Shown here: positions 51,301 to 59,738 of the stretch, in pieces
Layout of the letters: the number at the start of each line of letters is the position of its first letter
How positions within the stretch are numbered: position 1 is the stretch's first letter
DNA from: JANQQN01 sp964519665
Lineage (GTDB): Bacteria > Myxococcota > Kuafuiibacteriia > Kuafuiibacteriales > Kuafuiibacteriaceae
Direction of reading: 5' to 3'
NCBI GenBank assembly: GCA_964519665.1
Contig: CAZFIV010000002.1
Span: forward strand, 148,706 to 212,705
Length of the DNA stretch: 64,000 nucleotides
Made by a program: the position numbers and the translations under genes
Notes under the pieces: generated by a model
The model's database searches: none
Told to the model about the DNA's origin: nothing
Seen by the model: the letters and a program-made list of their open reading frames with translations, nothing else

Positions 51301-52137
51301 CTGGTAGCGCGCGCCGGGGTTCTTGCGCAGGCACCGCTGGATGATGGCCGCCAAACGGTCAGCAATGGTGTCGTTCAGCGCCTGACAGGGGACCGGTTCT
51401 TCCTGGACGATGGCCTTTAAAGTCTGGATCGAGTTTTCTTTCTCGAACGGACGCTGCCCGCACAGCAGCTCGTACAACACGATTCCGACCGCGAACAGGT
51501 CGGAACGGGCGTCGGTCGTTTCTCCTCGGATCTGCTCCGGCGACATGTAGGCGTACTTGCCCTTGAGGACGCCGGCACGAGTGTGTGCAATCTTGGTGGC
51601 CGCTTTCGCGATACCGAAGTCGACCAGCTTCACCGACCCGGAGAACGAAACGATGATATTCTGAGGAGAAACGTCTCGATGAACGATGTGCAGCGGCTCT
51701 CCGCTCGCATCATGCCGAGTGTGGGCGTAGTACAGACCCTCGCACGCCTGCGAAATGCATCGCGCGATGTACCGCGGGTCGAGCCGCTCTCCTTTGCCCC
51801 GAGCGTGCTTGGCCACCGAAGAGAGGTTGCGCCCCGGGATATACTCCATCGCAATGAAGTAGGTGTCGTCGGCTTTTCCCAGGTCGAAAATCTGAACGAT
51901 GTGCGGGTGGTGGAGCTTGGCGACGATCCTGGCTTCGTCCTGGAACATCTGCACGAAGTCTTGGTCGTGCGCGAGATGCGACAGGATGCGCTTGATGGCG
52001 ACGACCTTCTCGAAGCCGTCGAGCCCTACCTGCTTGGCGAGATACAGCTCGGCCATACCTCCCGTCGCGATCTTCCTAAGAACTTGGTAGCGCCCGATGC
52101 GCTCACGACCCGCGGTGGATGGTTGCGACGGAAGCAA
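48301..52137 (-). CDS. Very large transmembrane Ser/Thr kinase with PEGA-like C-terminus
   Basis: About 1278 residues. The kinase domain (about 14-290) has IATGGMAELY, Lys in VAIKRI, HRDVSPQN, VDFGIAKAA and YMSPEQ; it looks active and is a paralogue of the kinase at 8363. About 800 residues of acidic low-complexity sequence follow, with short repeats around ADPTIGQASFDDATIDQVSF. One membrane helix (LAPVLAAMTVLFLAVAVYIA) and a PEGA-like domain (TIKTAPVGASVLVDGTLQQG) end the protein. The TTG at 52137 with GAGGT four bases upstream is the preferred start; the frame is open to an ATG at 52200. The tail overlaps add by 15 nt. Confidence 0.93.
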   Translation of the reverse strand: MLPSQPSTAGRERIGRYQVLRKIATGGMAELYLAKQVGLDGFEKVVAIKRILSHLAHDQDFVQMFQDEARIVAKLHHPHIVQIFDLGKADDTYFIAMEYIPGRNLSSVAKHARGKGERLDPRYIARCISQACEGLYYAHTRHDASGEPLHIVHRDVSPQNIIVSFSGSVKLVDFGIAKAATKIAHTRAGVLKGKYAYMSPEQIRGETTDARSDLFAVGIVLYELLCGQRPFEKENSIQTLKAIVQEEPVPCQALNDTIADRLAAIIQRCLRKNPGARYQTAQEIQLDLEDFVAEGSERINNLVISNWMSHLFAEELAQTRGGPLGIPGLPPTEGAPAPKGNREIVVADAGAEEAGSNADDDDTPAPPLPELSLSRGRGGGSISVRGASAPPAPVAPSNALDEVRDPDDDVDEDVRYDLIEEQVIQPRGSVGESWDEAATVHLGTDGEQTEYQARVADDPAGRDADEGARDVLGARAEPDAYSEHDLMAPLGGDEGEFGAEDPWDEATLGLPGESEHPHEAVGEVTMEPTGPEASGHEEPEMASPPASDPSKGRAPRLRSVSRRRSMAPGGPIPSGHNDEEETAPPDEPPTRPRSSKRSKASESGESARPSNRSRLATNDASAKQAMDAAAAAIASGHIHDEASDASQDIWAAVERSTGLVDEDTAWMDEADESSSFNLDDPWGERTSADPGLFDESGGVGFEPSFEDEDSLRRFELGLEPAFDEPPADPTIGQASFDDATIDQVSFERQQEDATIDQAALAASLAEPAETPSFAEDRGAVADRTTSFSDERTVAYNDEFAPERLSQNDFGAADQTWGVAPAPDEEATVGYGDDADPAPVGVGREFSTVRALDEPVLPNPGQGRRPELDDRTIAGVTTSNDDREDEGSPVIGGEALPPTETQPAHDRMDASDGFDGMPAPSRRSSGVGQPIGAIRLDRRAVIQNSTVNEPMTELEGPSTEEVTVGDPLPAVAAPTDIPQDEIDSFFDHSGHPVQPSPLEAPPGEEDQISYQDEYSALVVQPKPLNAPPPTSNAASGFSPIGSTNVPPASLSLSQVLAHPAQAPRARLMATPRGGTVNSASARTASIRSASMVGRQIREVVRSAEPPGVSSNAPVERGRQSPSREPPRGPATSLPGMPLAPGETGPRLDLHGALEMPPTYDPQIQIAPANDARRWLAPVLAAMTVLFLAVAVYIALPYVVGLPGPHLTIKTAPVGASVLVDGTLQQGKTPLRISGLRPGVKYQIRLERSGYDPVEREIQIPEDSPLIVQIHLQKRGSGQK

Positions 52138-52141
52138 TGTT

Positions 52142-52146
52142 ACCTC
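52142..52146 (-). promoter_or_regulatory. Ribosome binding site supporting the TTG start of the large kinase
   Basis: GAGGT on the minus strand, four bases before TTG 52137. It favours this start over ATG codons at 52200 and 52167. Confidence 0.45.
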
Positions 52147-52375
52147 GCGCCCTGCCCCAGTGGGCAACATCACCCTACGTAAGCCCCATCGCCCCGTCAA
52201 ACGAGCGTTTGCGGGTGGTTCATCTTCCTAAGGTTCTCAAGCTGGGGCTTTCCTGGCGGCCTCTTCGTATGGCAGCGCGTTGACTTCTTCGAACAGTGTC
52301 GAACGACCTCGGGAAACTCCAACGCGTTCGCGAAGTACCGGCGCCAACATGGCGCACGGTGCTCGCGCATGGCCG

Positions 52376-54001
52376 TTACCGGCGGTTCTTTTTTCGCGCT
52401 TTGCGAGCCTGTTTTTGCTTGTTCTTCTGTTTGGCTCGGTTCGCTTTCTTAGGAGGCGGCGGCCGAGCCATATCGGCGAAGTACTCTTTTTTGCCGGCCT
52501 GCTTCGGCTTGCTGAGAGGAATGTCGTCGGGGTCTTCCTCTTCGGCCGCCGGCGCGAAGGCGTCGCCAAACAGTTCACCGAGGTCGAGGCCTCGCAGCTT
52601 CCGAACTTGGGCCAGCTGGTTGAATCCCGGAATCTTGCTCAGCAACGAAGGCTCGTCACCGAGCGCGATCATCATGCGGCGCATGGTGTCGAACTTGGTC
52701 AACACTTCAGTGACTTGCTGTTCGGAGCGGCCGCAACCGCGGCTGATGCGAACCATACGGCTGGGATCTCGAACCAGCGCTGGTCGACGTCGTTCGAGCG
52801 GGGTCATCGAGTCGTGGACTGCGATGATCTTGGTGAACTCCTGTTCGTCGGGCCGAAACCCCTCGGGCATTCCGTCCTGGAACATCGGCATGCGGTCGAA
52901 GAGATCCTTGAGCGACCCCATTTTCCGGAGCACGCCGATCTGTTCGACGAAGTCGGACATGTCGAACTGCCCGCGGAACATCCGCTCCGCGTCTTCTTCG
53001 GCCTTGTCATGGTCGACGTGACGCTCGAACTCCTTGACCAAGCCGACCACGTCGCCCATCCCCAGGATCCGCGACGCCAGACCTTCGGCGCGGAAGGTCT
53101 CGATCGCCTCGATGCCTTCGCCCGTACCGAGGAACTTGATCGGTTTGCCGGTGATCGCCTTGATCGACAGGGCCGCCCCGCCCCGGGCGTCACCGTCGAG
53201 CTTGGTCATCACGAACCCGGTGAGGCCGAGCGCTTCGTCGAAGGCCTGGGCGGTTCGTACCGCATCCTGGCCGACCATCGCATCGACGACGAGCAAGATC
53301 TCTTGCGGCTGGGTCCGATCTTTGATGAGACGCAACTCGTCCATCAAGACTTCGTCGACCGCCAGGCGACCGGCGGTATCGAAAATGACCACGTCCCTCT
53401 TTTTGTGCCGAGCTCCTGCGAGCGCGTCACCGCAGAGCTTCAAGGGGTCGACACCGCGCTCGGCGTGCACTGGCACATCGACCCTGCGACCGAGAGTCTC
53501 GAGTTGATCGATCGCGGCCGGGCGGCGGACGTCGGCCGCGACCAAGAGGGGCTTGCGGTCGTATTCAAGCTTGAGGTGACGAGCAAGCTTGGCGGTCGTG
53601 GTGGTCTTACCGGCCCCCTGAAGGCCGACCACCATGATCGCCGTGACGCCCATCGGCGCAAAAGCGATCGTAGACCCTTCGTCGGCGCTCGAGCCCCCGG
53701 GAGTGCCCCCCATGAGAGCCTCGAGTTCCTCCTGACAGATGGCCACGAACCGGTGGTAGGCGGTGATTTCCTCGACCTTACCGTCGCGTTCGAACTTCGC
53801 CGTCCCCTGAACGACCTCTTCCTGAGCTCTCGCTTTAACCTTCTTCAGAAAGCCCTTGGCGACGTCGAGGGCCACGTCGGCCTCGAGCAGCGCGAGCCGA
53901 ATGTCGCGCAATGCCTCGTCGAGCGCCTGAGCGCTGACCCCAGCGTTACCCGTCAGTCTGTCTTTGGCGGCTTTGAAGCCTCTGGCGACGGTCTCGAGCA
54001 T
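52376..54001 (-). CDS. ffh: Signal recognition particle protein Ffh (SRP54)
   Basis: A 541-residue GTPase that binds signal sequences of nascent membrane proteins and hands them to FtsY. The N domain (1-85) begins MLETVARGFKAAKDRLTGNA. The G domain has GLQGAGKTTTTAKLA, DVRRPAAIDQL, VIFDTAGRLAVDE, TKLDGDARGG. The Met-rich M domain has FVEQIGVLRKMGSLKDLFDR and the RNA-binding helix MVRISRGCGRSEQQV, followed by FDTMRRMM. The C-terminus has an unusual extension of about 80 residues ending in a very basic tail (KKANRAKQKNKQKQARKARK). No rpsP/trmD neighbours here. Confidence 0.97.
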   Translation of the reverse strand: MLETVARGFKAAKDRLTGNAGVSAQALDEALRDIRLALLEADVALDVAKGFLKKVKARAQEEVVQGTAKFERDGKVEEITAYHRFVAICQEELEALMGGTPGGSSADEGSTIAFAPMGVTAIMVVGLQGAGKTTTTAKLARHLKLEYDRKPLLVAADVRRPAAIDQLETLGRRVDVPVHAERGVDPLKLCGDALAGARHKKRDVVIFDTAGRLAVDEVLMDELRLIKDRTQPQEILLVVDAMVGQDAVRTAQAFDEALGLTGFVMTKLDGDARGGAALSIKAITGKPIKFLGTGEGIEAIETFRAEGLASRILGMGDVVGLVKEFERHVDHDKAEEDAERMFRGQFDMSDFVEQIGVLRKMGSLKDLFDRMPMFQDGMPEGFRPDEQEFTKIIAVHDSMTPLERRRPALVRDPSRMVRISRGCGRSEQQVTEVLTKFDTMRRMMIALGDEPSLLSKIPGFNQLAQVRKLRGLDLGELFGDAFAPAAEEEDPDDIPLSKPKQAGKKEYFADMARPPPPKKANRAKQKNKQKQARKARKKNRR

Positions 54002-54084
54002 GACCGGAAGGCGTTGCCTACCACGGTCGTCGTACCGGTGTAAGTGGATTGTCGCATCCGCACGATCGGACCGGCAGATTCTCG

Positions 54085-54113
54085 TTTACACGCTGCAGGG
54101 GGGCGCATAGACC
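54085..54113 (+). promoter_or_regulatory. Predicted promoter giving a leaderless ligase-like mRNA
   Basis: TTTACA (54085-54090) and TAGACC (54108-54113) lie 17 bp apart, and the GTG at 54121 starts 7 nt after the -10. A GGGGGG run in the spacer is too far from the start codon to be its ribosome site. Confidence 0.5.
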
Positions 54114-54120
54114 GAAGTCT

Positions 54121-57100
54121 GTGAGCCGAAAGGCAAAGCGGGCCCGCAAGGGCAAGAAGAGCACCCCGTCCGCTCGGTCGACCCCCGCCCGGCCGGCATC
54201 GCCGGCGTCCACCTCCCCGGCGTCGCGCACCCGTTCGGTGCCTCCCGTCACGGCGGCTCCAGGGGCTTCGCCGCTTGCACCCGGTCGCAAGGAGTCTCGC
54301 AGGGCGGCACCGGCTGACACCTCTCGCGCCACCGCGACCGCCGACGCCGCCGAGGCCGCCGACGAACCGATCGTCTCACGAGTGGCGGATGGGGTGTGGC
54401 TGATCGGCGCCGCGTTGATCGTTGCCGGCGTGGGGATTTACTTCCGGATGGACGTCAACCGCGTGTTCGACGTACCGAAGGCCGTCGTTCTCAAAGTCGG
54501 GGGCTGCCTGCTCTTTGCGGCGTGGCTGGTTTACGCGACCTTGGGCCCCGGCGTCCGCTGGCGGAGCGCCCGGATGTTCGCACTCCCGGTGGCTGCTCTG
54601 AGCGTCGCGGTCATGATCTCGACGCTGCTGTCGTTCGACGTCACCACCAGCTTCAACGGCGTCTATGAGCGTCAATTTGGGCTGCAAGGCTTTCTCGCCT
54701 GTGTTGGGTTGTTCTTCCTCGTGGCCACGAGCCTGCACGGCAAGCGGGGCGCCTTTCTCGGCCTCGTATTCCTCGGCTGGATGGGCAGCTGCATTGGTAT
54801 CTACGCCTTCTTTCAGGCCCTCGGCATGGATCCGTGGCGGTTCTTTTGGAATCATCCGCACAACAAGGTTTACGCCTTCTTGGGCAACGCGACCTTCGCC
54901 GGCAACGCCCTGGCCTTGATCTTTCCGGTGGTTGCTCTCACCGCGGGCGCCTGCGCCGCGGTGACGATCAGCAACGGCTTTCAGCAAGCGAGGTCCTTCG
55001 AGAATCGGTTGCTAGGGACCCTTGAGAACGGGTTCTTCTGGGTGCTCGGAATTATCGCGACCCTCGCCATCCAGATCCTCCCGGCGACACTTCTCGCGTT
55101 ACACTTTTTGTCGTTGAAGCCCGTCCCCGCGGAGCCGCCCCGGCAGCTGACCGTGGCGTTCGTGTTTTGCGTGTTCGTTCTCGTACCGCTTTTGCTGGCG
55201 TCGGCGGGGTTGTTCGGCTCCTGGGGACCGAAGTCGGTTCGCCTGCCCAACGCTAGCGTCCGGCGCCGCATCGACGCCTTCGGCGCTGGGTCGATCGCCG
55301 CACTGGCGGTCGGGATCATCGCGGGTATCGTGTTCACCCGGACCCGCGGCGCGTGGGTAGGAACCACGGTCGCGATGTTTGCGACCCTTATGTTAGTTCC
55401 GTTCCTCTGGAACGGTACCCGCTACGTCCAGGCCGCCCGCCTGGCGTGTTGGGGGCTCGCCGGCGCATCGGTGCTGATGGTGGCTCTGTTCGTGTCGACC
55501 CCGTCGACGTTCTGTGGCCCCGACTACCGGCAGGCCGATGCGTTCGACGCCTACCATCAGGGCCGGTTTGGAGAAAAGGAAGTCAAGCGCGTCGCGAGGG
55601 CCTGCTGGACGGGGGCGATCACCCTGCGGTCGATTCCGGCGGCCTTCGATTCCGAACGGACCGATTTCGGCAAGGGCCAAGGTACGCGATGGTATCTGTG
55701 GACCGAGAGCCCGCGCGTGCTCACCCATCACGGCGCGACCCTCGATCGGTATTACGAAGACCGGGCCGACTACGCGAACCACATCGACGACCAGATCGCC
55801 AAGGGGCTCGGAATCCGACGACTCAAGCCGCCCAGCGAACAGACCGAGGCAGCCGACCGAGCTTGGCGACAGGCCACCGTCTGGCTCTTCGGGATCGGTA
55901 TCGAGACATATCGCTACGCCTTCATGAGCCATAAGTCGAAACGCTTGGAGGCGCTCGACCCGATGACCAATCACGACAATCCGCACAACAACTACCTGTA
56001 TGTGTTGGCGTCGTTTGGGATCCTCGGCCTGCTCACGTACCTGTGGCTGCTGGCGGCGCTCTTGTGGCAGTCATTCAAGCGGTTCATCGTCTTCCCGCGG
56101 GCCCTGCTGACCAAGACGTCGGCGGGCCATCGGGGCGCGTTGGTGCGCTCGTGGCGCTTCGAAGAGCTCGACGCCCAACCGCAACGAAGGTTGCGTCTAT
56201 GGACGCGGTCACCCGACAGGGTCGGAAAGGCCATCAATGCCGCGCAACCCCAGTGGCGGGTCGAGCTCACCCCCGACGAGGTCTGGGTGTCGGGTTTCGA
56301 CCCGCAGCGGGTTCTCGATGAGCTCACGGAGATTCAAACCATCGACGGGGGCAACCGCTTCGACCGAGCGCTGGCCCTCGGTATCGTGGCGTCGTTCTTC
56401 AGCTACGCGGTCTATTCGATCGCGGGGTTCGATTCGGTCGCGTGCTCGGTCTTTCTGTACTTTCTCCTGGGCTGTGCGGCCGTTCTCCTTCGCCCTTCGT
56501 CCGACGAGAAGCCCGATAACCTGATGTCCAAAATCCATCGTCATTGGGCCGAGGTGCGGGGCAAGAAACACCAGCCCGCTCCCGCAACGACCTATCGAAC
56601 GGCTGGAATCGTGCTTTTGGTCGTCCTGGTCCCTCTGCTTCTCGTGAGCGCCGTGCGCGCGATCGTGGTCCTGCGGGCCGACCAGGCCTTCGTGCACGTC
56701 GAAGACCCTACGGAGCCTCGGTCCCCGCTTCTCCGCCTGTTGGAGAAAATCGAGCAAATCAAGATCGCGGTGAGCATCAACCCGTCGGAGAGCTTCTACA
56801 AACAGAGCCTCGGGGGGCAGTACACCACGCTCTCGAATTATCACCGCCGGCGGTCGATAGCGGCTCGGCAGCAGGATTTGGTCGCCCTGAGCGAATCCGA
56901 AGCCGAGAAGGCGAACGCCTACCGCAAGCTGGCCGAAAATGCTCTGTACGCGGCCCTCGACCACGCTTGGGCCCCCGAGAACATCTATATCTCGCTTTTT
57001 CAGCTCTACTACCCGCACGACTCGGCGCGGGCCGAGCGGGCCCTCGAGCGGGCGCTGGCCCACAGTCCTCATCTGGGGGCTGTTCGGGCGTACCTAGCCT

Positions 57101-57396
57101 CCGTCCAACTCGACCGGGGGGCCCTCGATGAAGCGCTGGCCAACGCCCGCTGGGTGGTTGAAGTCGACCGAAGGAACCCCTTGGCGTGGCAGGTGAGCGG
57201 TCGGGTGTACTTCGAACAAGGGCGGCTCGATAAAGCGGAAGAACACCTGAAGGTGGCCGTCTTGAGGTCGAAGGGGGGCGACGACAAAGCGGCACGGTAT
57301 CTCGAAAGAATCCGACGGCTGCGCGAGGGGTCCGATGAACCGGCACCACCGCCCGCTCGGTCCGCAACGTCCTCCGCGAGCCCACCAAGGCAATGA
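54121..57396 (+). CDS. O-antigen ligase/polymerase-like membrane protein with TPR tail
   Basis: About 1091 residues from GTG 54121. A basic, Pro/Ala-rich cytoplasmic N-terminus (about 85 residues) is followed by 12 or so membrane helices. The TRGAWVG motif and the large loop with DNPHNNYLYVLASFGILGLL match the Wzy_C/WaaL family, which joins O-antigen or similar glycans to lipid carriers. The C-terminal 200 residues are TPR-like (YRKLAENALYAALDHAWAPE, NPLAWQVSGRVYFEQGRLDK). An in-frame extension to 54049 exists but the promoter-like elements fall within it. It is monocistronic and ends 7 nt before the convergent REC-PilZ gene. Confidence 0.88.
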   Translation: MSRKAKRARKGKKSTPSARSTPARPASPASTSPASRTRSVPPVTAAPGASPLAPGRKESRRAAPADTSRATATADAAEAADEPIVSRVADGVWLIGAALIVAGVGIYFRMDVNRVFDVPKAVVLKVGGCLLFAAWLVYATLGPGVRWRSARMFALPVAALSVAVMISTLLSFDVTTSFNGVYERQFGLQGFLACVGLFFLVATSLHGKRGAFLGLVFLGWMGSCIGIYAFFQALGMDPWRFFWNHPHNKVYAFLGNATFAGNALALIFPVVALTAGACAAVTISNGFQQARSFENRLLGTLENGFFWVLGIIATLAIQILPATLLALHFLSLKPVPAEPPRQLTVAFVFCVFVLVPLLLASAGLFGSWGPKSVRLPNASVRRRIDAFGAGSIAALAVGIIAGIVFTRTRGAWVGTTVAMFATLMLVPFLWNGTRYVQAARLACWGLAGASVLMVALFVSTPSTFCGPDYRQADAFDAYHQGRFGEKEVKRVARACWTGAITLRSIPAAFDSERTDFGKGQGTRWYLWTESPRVLTHHGATLDRYYEDRADYANHIDDQIAKGLGIRRLKPPSEQTEAADRAWRQATVWLFGIGIETYRYAFMSHKSKRLEALDPMTNHDNPHNNYLYVLASFGILGLLTYLWLLAALLWQSFKRFIVFPRALLTKTSAGHRGALVRSWRFEELDAQPQRRLRLWTRSPDRVGKAINAAQPQWRVELTPDEVWVSGFDPQRVLDELTEIQTIDGGNRFDRALALGIVASFFSYAVYSIAGFDSVACSVFLYFLLGCAAVLLRPSSDEKPDNLMSKIHRHWAEVRGKKHQPAPATTYRTAGIVLLVVLVPLLLVSAVRAIVVLRADQAFVHVEDPTEPRSPLLRLLEKIEQIKIAVSINPSESFYKQSLGGQYTTLSNYHRRRSIAARQQDLVALSESEAEKANAYRKLAENALYAALDHAWAPENIYISLFQLYYPHDSARAERALERALAHSPHLGAVRAYLASVQLDRGALDEALANARWVVEVDRRNPLAWQVSGRVYFEQGRLDKAEEHLKVAVLRSKGGDDKAARYLERIRRLREGSDEPAPPPARSATSSASPPRQ

Positions 57397-57403
57397 CGCT
57401 CTG

Positions 57404-59545
57404 CTATGGCTCGCCGATCGGGCTTACCAAAAAGCCCAACACGAGCAGGACGAAGGCTGCCAGCACGAACAGGCCGAGCGCAATCTTGAGGCCCAAAGAC
57501 ATCGAAGGACCATCGTCCGTCGGCTTTTGAGCCTTCTGGAAGGCGAAGAACCCGACGATGGTGCCCACCTGGTGCAGGTATTTATCGATGCGCTCGATGC
57601 GCTCGTCGTCCGAACAGTGCTCCTTGAGGCTTCGGTAGCAGCGAATGGCGTACTCGATCTGACGCTGCTTCAGACAGGCCTGGATGAACGCTTGTTGGAC
57701 CGAGTCGTCGTCGATGCGTTCCTGCGCGGCCATCCACATTTCTTCGAGCCCCGGGGGCGACCCAGCGGCGCCGCCGACTTCCCCTGCGGGGCGTTCCAGG
57801 GCGCGGAGGGCGGGGGTCGGGGGCAGAGCTGGGTCCCGGGCTTCGTCGAGAAACCGACCGAAATGGACGACATCGCCAGCGTCGAGTTCAAGTGCGATGT
57901 CGACCCCGTCGGGTCGAGACACCATCTTGCCGGGGATGTCGGAGCGTTGTCCCTCGAGGAGAATGACCTCGACCTCGACCGAGGCGCCAAGGGGAGGACT
58001 CTCCGGGACTTCGAGCTCCAGGATACCGCCGTATGAGGCGCCCCGAACCGAGCCCCGAATGATCCGGCCATCCAACCGGGCGATCGTGATTCGGACGCGG
58101 CCCGCGACCGGATGGCGGGTATCGTCGGGATGGGTCTGCTCCGGGGCGAAGGCGTTCATCGGGCCCAGGTCGTCGAGGCCGGCGGCATAGTCCGGCGAGG
58201 CGCCGTCGTGATCGTCGATCGCGGGTACTTCCACCGAAATATGAAAGCTGTCCTCCGACTCAAGTTCGTCCGTGACCGCCGGCCCGGCCCCGAATTCCGT
58301 CGGCTCGGCCCCTTGCCTACGGTCGTGCTCGTCGCCGTAGAGCTCGTCGTCCCGCGACGACTCGATCGTCCGCACCAACTCGGTCGGGAGCACCGGCTTC
58401 GAGAGGATCGCGCGAACCTGAGGGTGCATCGGCACCTGGGTAGCCGTCATGACCGCGTCGGCGGTCAGCACCACCGGCCCGCTCCAAGGCGCCATCGCGG
58501 CGACCCGCGCGTATCCCTGGTCGCGGCGCATCTCGTCATCGGGCACATCGACCACCGCGAGGTCGAACGGCTCCTGGTGGAGTACGCCCATGACGCCCGC
58601 CAGGTCGGACACTCGGCAGGTGTAACCGACCTCCACGAGTCGGGCCGCGACCTGAGCACCGGCTCGGCGGTCTTCGTCGACGACCAACACGGAGCAAGGT
58701 AGATTGACGATGGCCTCCCTCGACGAAGACTCGGGAATCAACGAAGGGGCGATGTCTTTGGTCGACACGCCTACCGGAAGCGGGGCGTCGAGCGGTAGGC
58801 CGATGATCGACGACCCAGACGCGGAGATCGGTGGCGGTGGCGTCGCCCGTGGAAGCGGTCGCTGAAAATGGACGCTGCTCGCTCGAATCGGCATCACCGG
58901 GGTCGCCTCGGAGTCGTCGAGGTCTTCCCGCAGATCGCTGAACCCGGGATTCTCGCTCCCTACGATGCGAGCGTCCCGGTCGAGGATGACATCGGGCACC
59001 GACTTGGCATCCGGCTGGGTGGTCGGGGTCCGAGGCGAAGTTCGAGGGGAGGTCTGCGTCGACGTGGGCGTGGCTTCCGCCAATCCCTGCGCATGAATGG
59101 GACGGGCCGGCTTGGTCTTGGGGAGCGGCGGGGGCCGCGATGGTTCCAAACGGGGTAAGCCAGCGGGGGCCGCAAGCTCGACCCGCAACGTGCGGTCGAT
59201 CGCCGCGATGTCCAGAGCCTCGGGATCGAACGCGCTCGGGTCGAGCGGACTCGAGCCGGCGTCTCGTTCGGACGCCAACTCCGTGTCGCCCTCGAATCCC
59301 TGGAGAAGGTCGAGGCTCGGGAGCGTGGGGGGTACGTGTCGATCGTGCTGGACGTGTCGATCGTGCCGGACGTGTCGATCGTGCCGGTCCCGTCGATCGC
59401 GTCGAGCTTGGTGGTCGTGGTGATCACCGGTCTCTGCCGAGCGCGGCGAAGAGCGGCCATCCGTCCGCGGGGAGGGCCTGGGACCCTCGGGATTCTTTCT
59501 ATGGGGCGGCCCCTGAGGGCCGTCCGGCGGATCCGATTGTCCCAT
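57404..59545 (-). CDS. Receiver-PilZ protein with C-terminal membrane anchor
   Basis: About 713 residues from ATG 59545 (ATG 59581 is an alternative). The N-terminus is low complexity with Arg/Asp/His repeats (HDRHVRHDRHVQHDRHV). Residues about 275-395 form a receiver-like domain: SVLVVDEDRRAGAQVAARL, DLAVVDVPDDEM, VVLTADAV, ILSKPVLPTELV, with acidic pocket, Asp and Lys kept. Then comes a PilZ-like barrel (about 480-580: VRITIARLDGRIIRGSVRGA, GKMVSRPDGVDIALEL), a candidate c-di-GMP sensor although the RxxxR and DxSxxG motifs are poor. A helical segment and one C-terminal membrane helix (MSLGLKIALGLFVLAAFVLL) end it. Alone in its transcript. Confidence 0.8.
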   Translation of the reverse strand: MGQSDPPDGPQGPPHRKNPEGPRPSPRTDGRSSPRSAETGDHHDHQARRDRRDRHDRHVRHDRHVQHDRHVPPTLPSLDLLQGFEGDTELASERDAGSSPLDPSAFDPEALDIAAIDRTLRVELAAPAGLPRLEPSRPPPLPKTKPARPIHAQGLAEATPTSTQTSPRTSPRTPTTQPDAKSVPDVILDRDARIVGSENPGFSDLREDLDDSEATPVMPIRASSVHFQRPLPRATPPPPISASGSSIIGLPLDAPLPVGVSTKDIAPSLIPESSSREAIVNLPCSVLVVDEDRRAGAQVAARLVEVGYTCRVSDLAGVMGVLHQEPFDLAVVDVPDDEMRRDQGYARVAAMAPWSGPVVLTADAVMTATQVPMHPQVRAILSKPVLPTELVRTIESSRDDELYGDEHDRRQGAEPTEFGAGPAVTDELESEDSFHISVEVPAIDDHDGASPDYAAGLDDLGPMNAFAPEQTHPDDTRHPVAGRVRITIARLDGRIIRGSVRGASYGGILELEVPESPPLGASVEVEVILLEGQRSDIPGKMVSRPDGVDIALELDAGDVVHFGRFLDEARDPALPPTPALRALERPAGEVGGAAGSPPGLEEMWMAAQERIDDDSVQQAFIQACLKQRQIEYAIRCYRSLKEHCSDDERIERIDKYLHQVGTIVGFFAFQKAQKPTDDGPSMSLGLKIALGLFVLAAFVLLVLGFLVSPIGEP
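59336..59389. repeat. 18-bp coding tandem repeat (three copies)
   Basis: GTGTCGATCGTGCTGGAC and two close copies follow each other without a spacer; the last base pairs differ (59336-59353, 59354-59371, 59372-59389), and a partial fourth copy follows. On the minus strand they encode the HDRHVR/HDRHVQ hexapeptides of the REC-PilZ protein. Confidence 0.85.
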
Positions 59546-59738
59546 GAGAAGCGCGCCGCAGCTCCTTGAATTACTCCACATCCTATCCGTTCGCGCTAGA
59601 GACGCGAACCGCTAAACCCCTGCCCGGCCGGCCCTTTGGCGCGAAAGCATTGATACACGATAAAGGCGTGCAGTTCGTATTCACTTGGCCGCGTGAGCAG
59701 GCTATGAGCCTTTCAGTGTCTGACCGGCCGATAACCTG

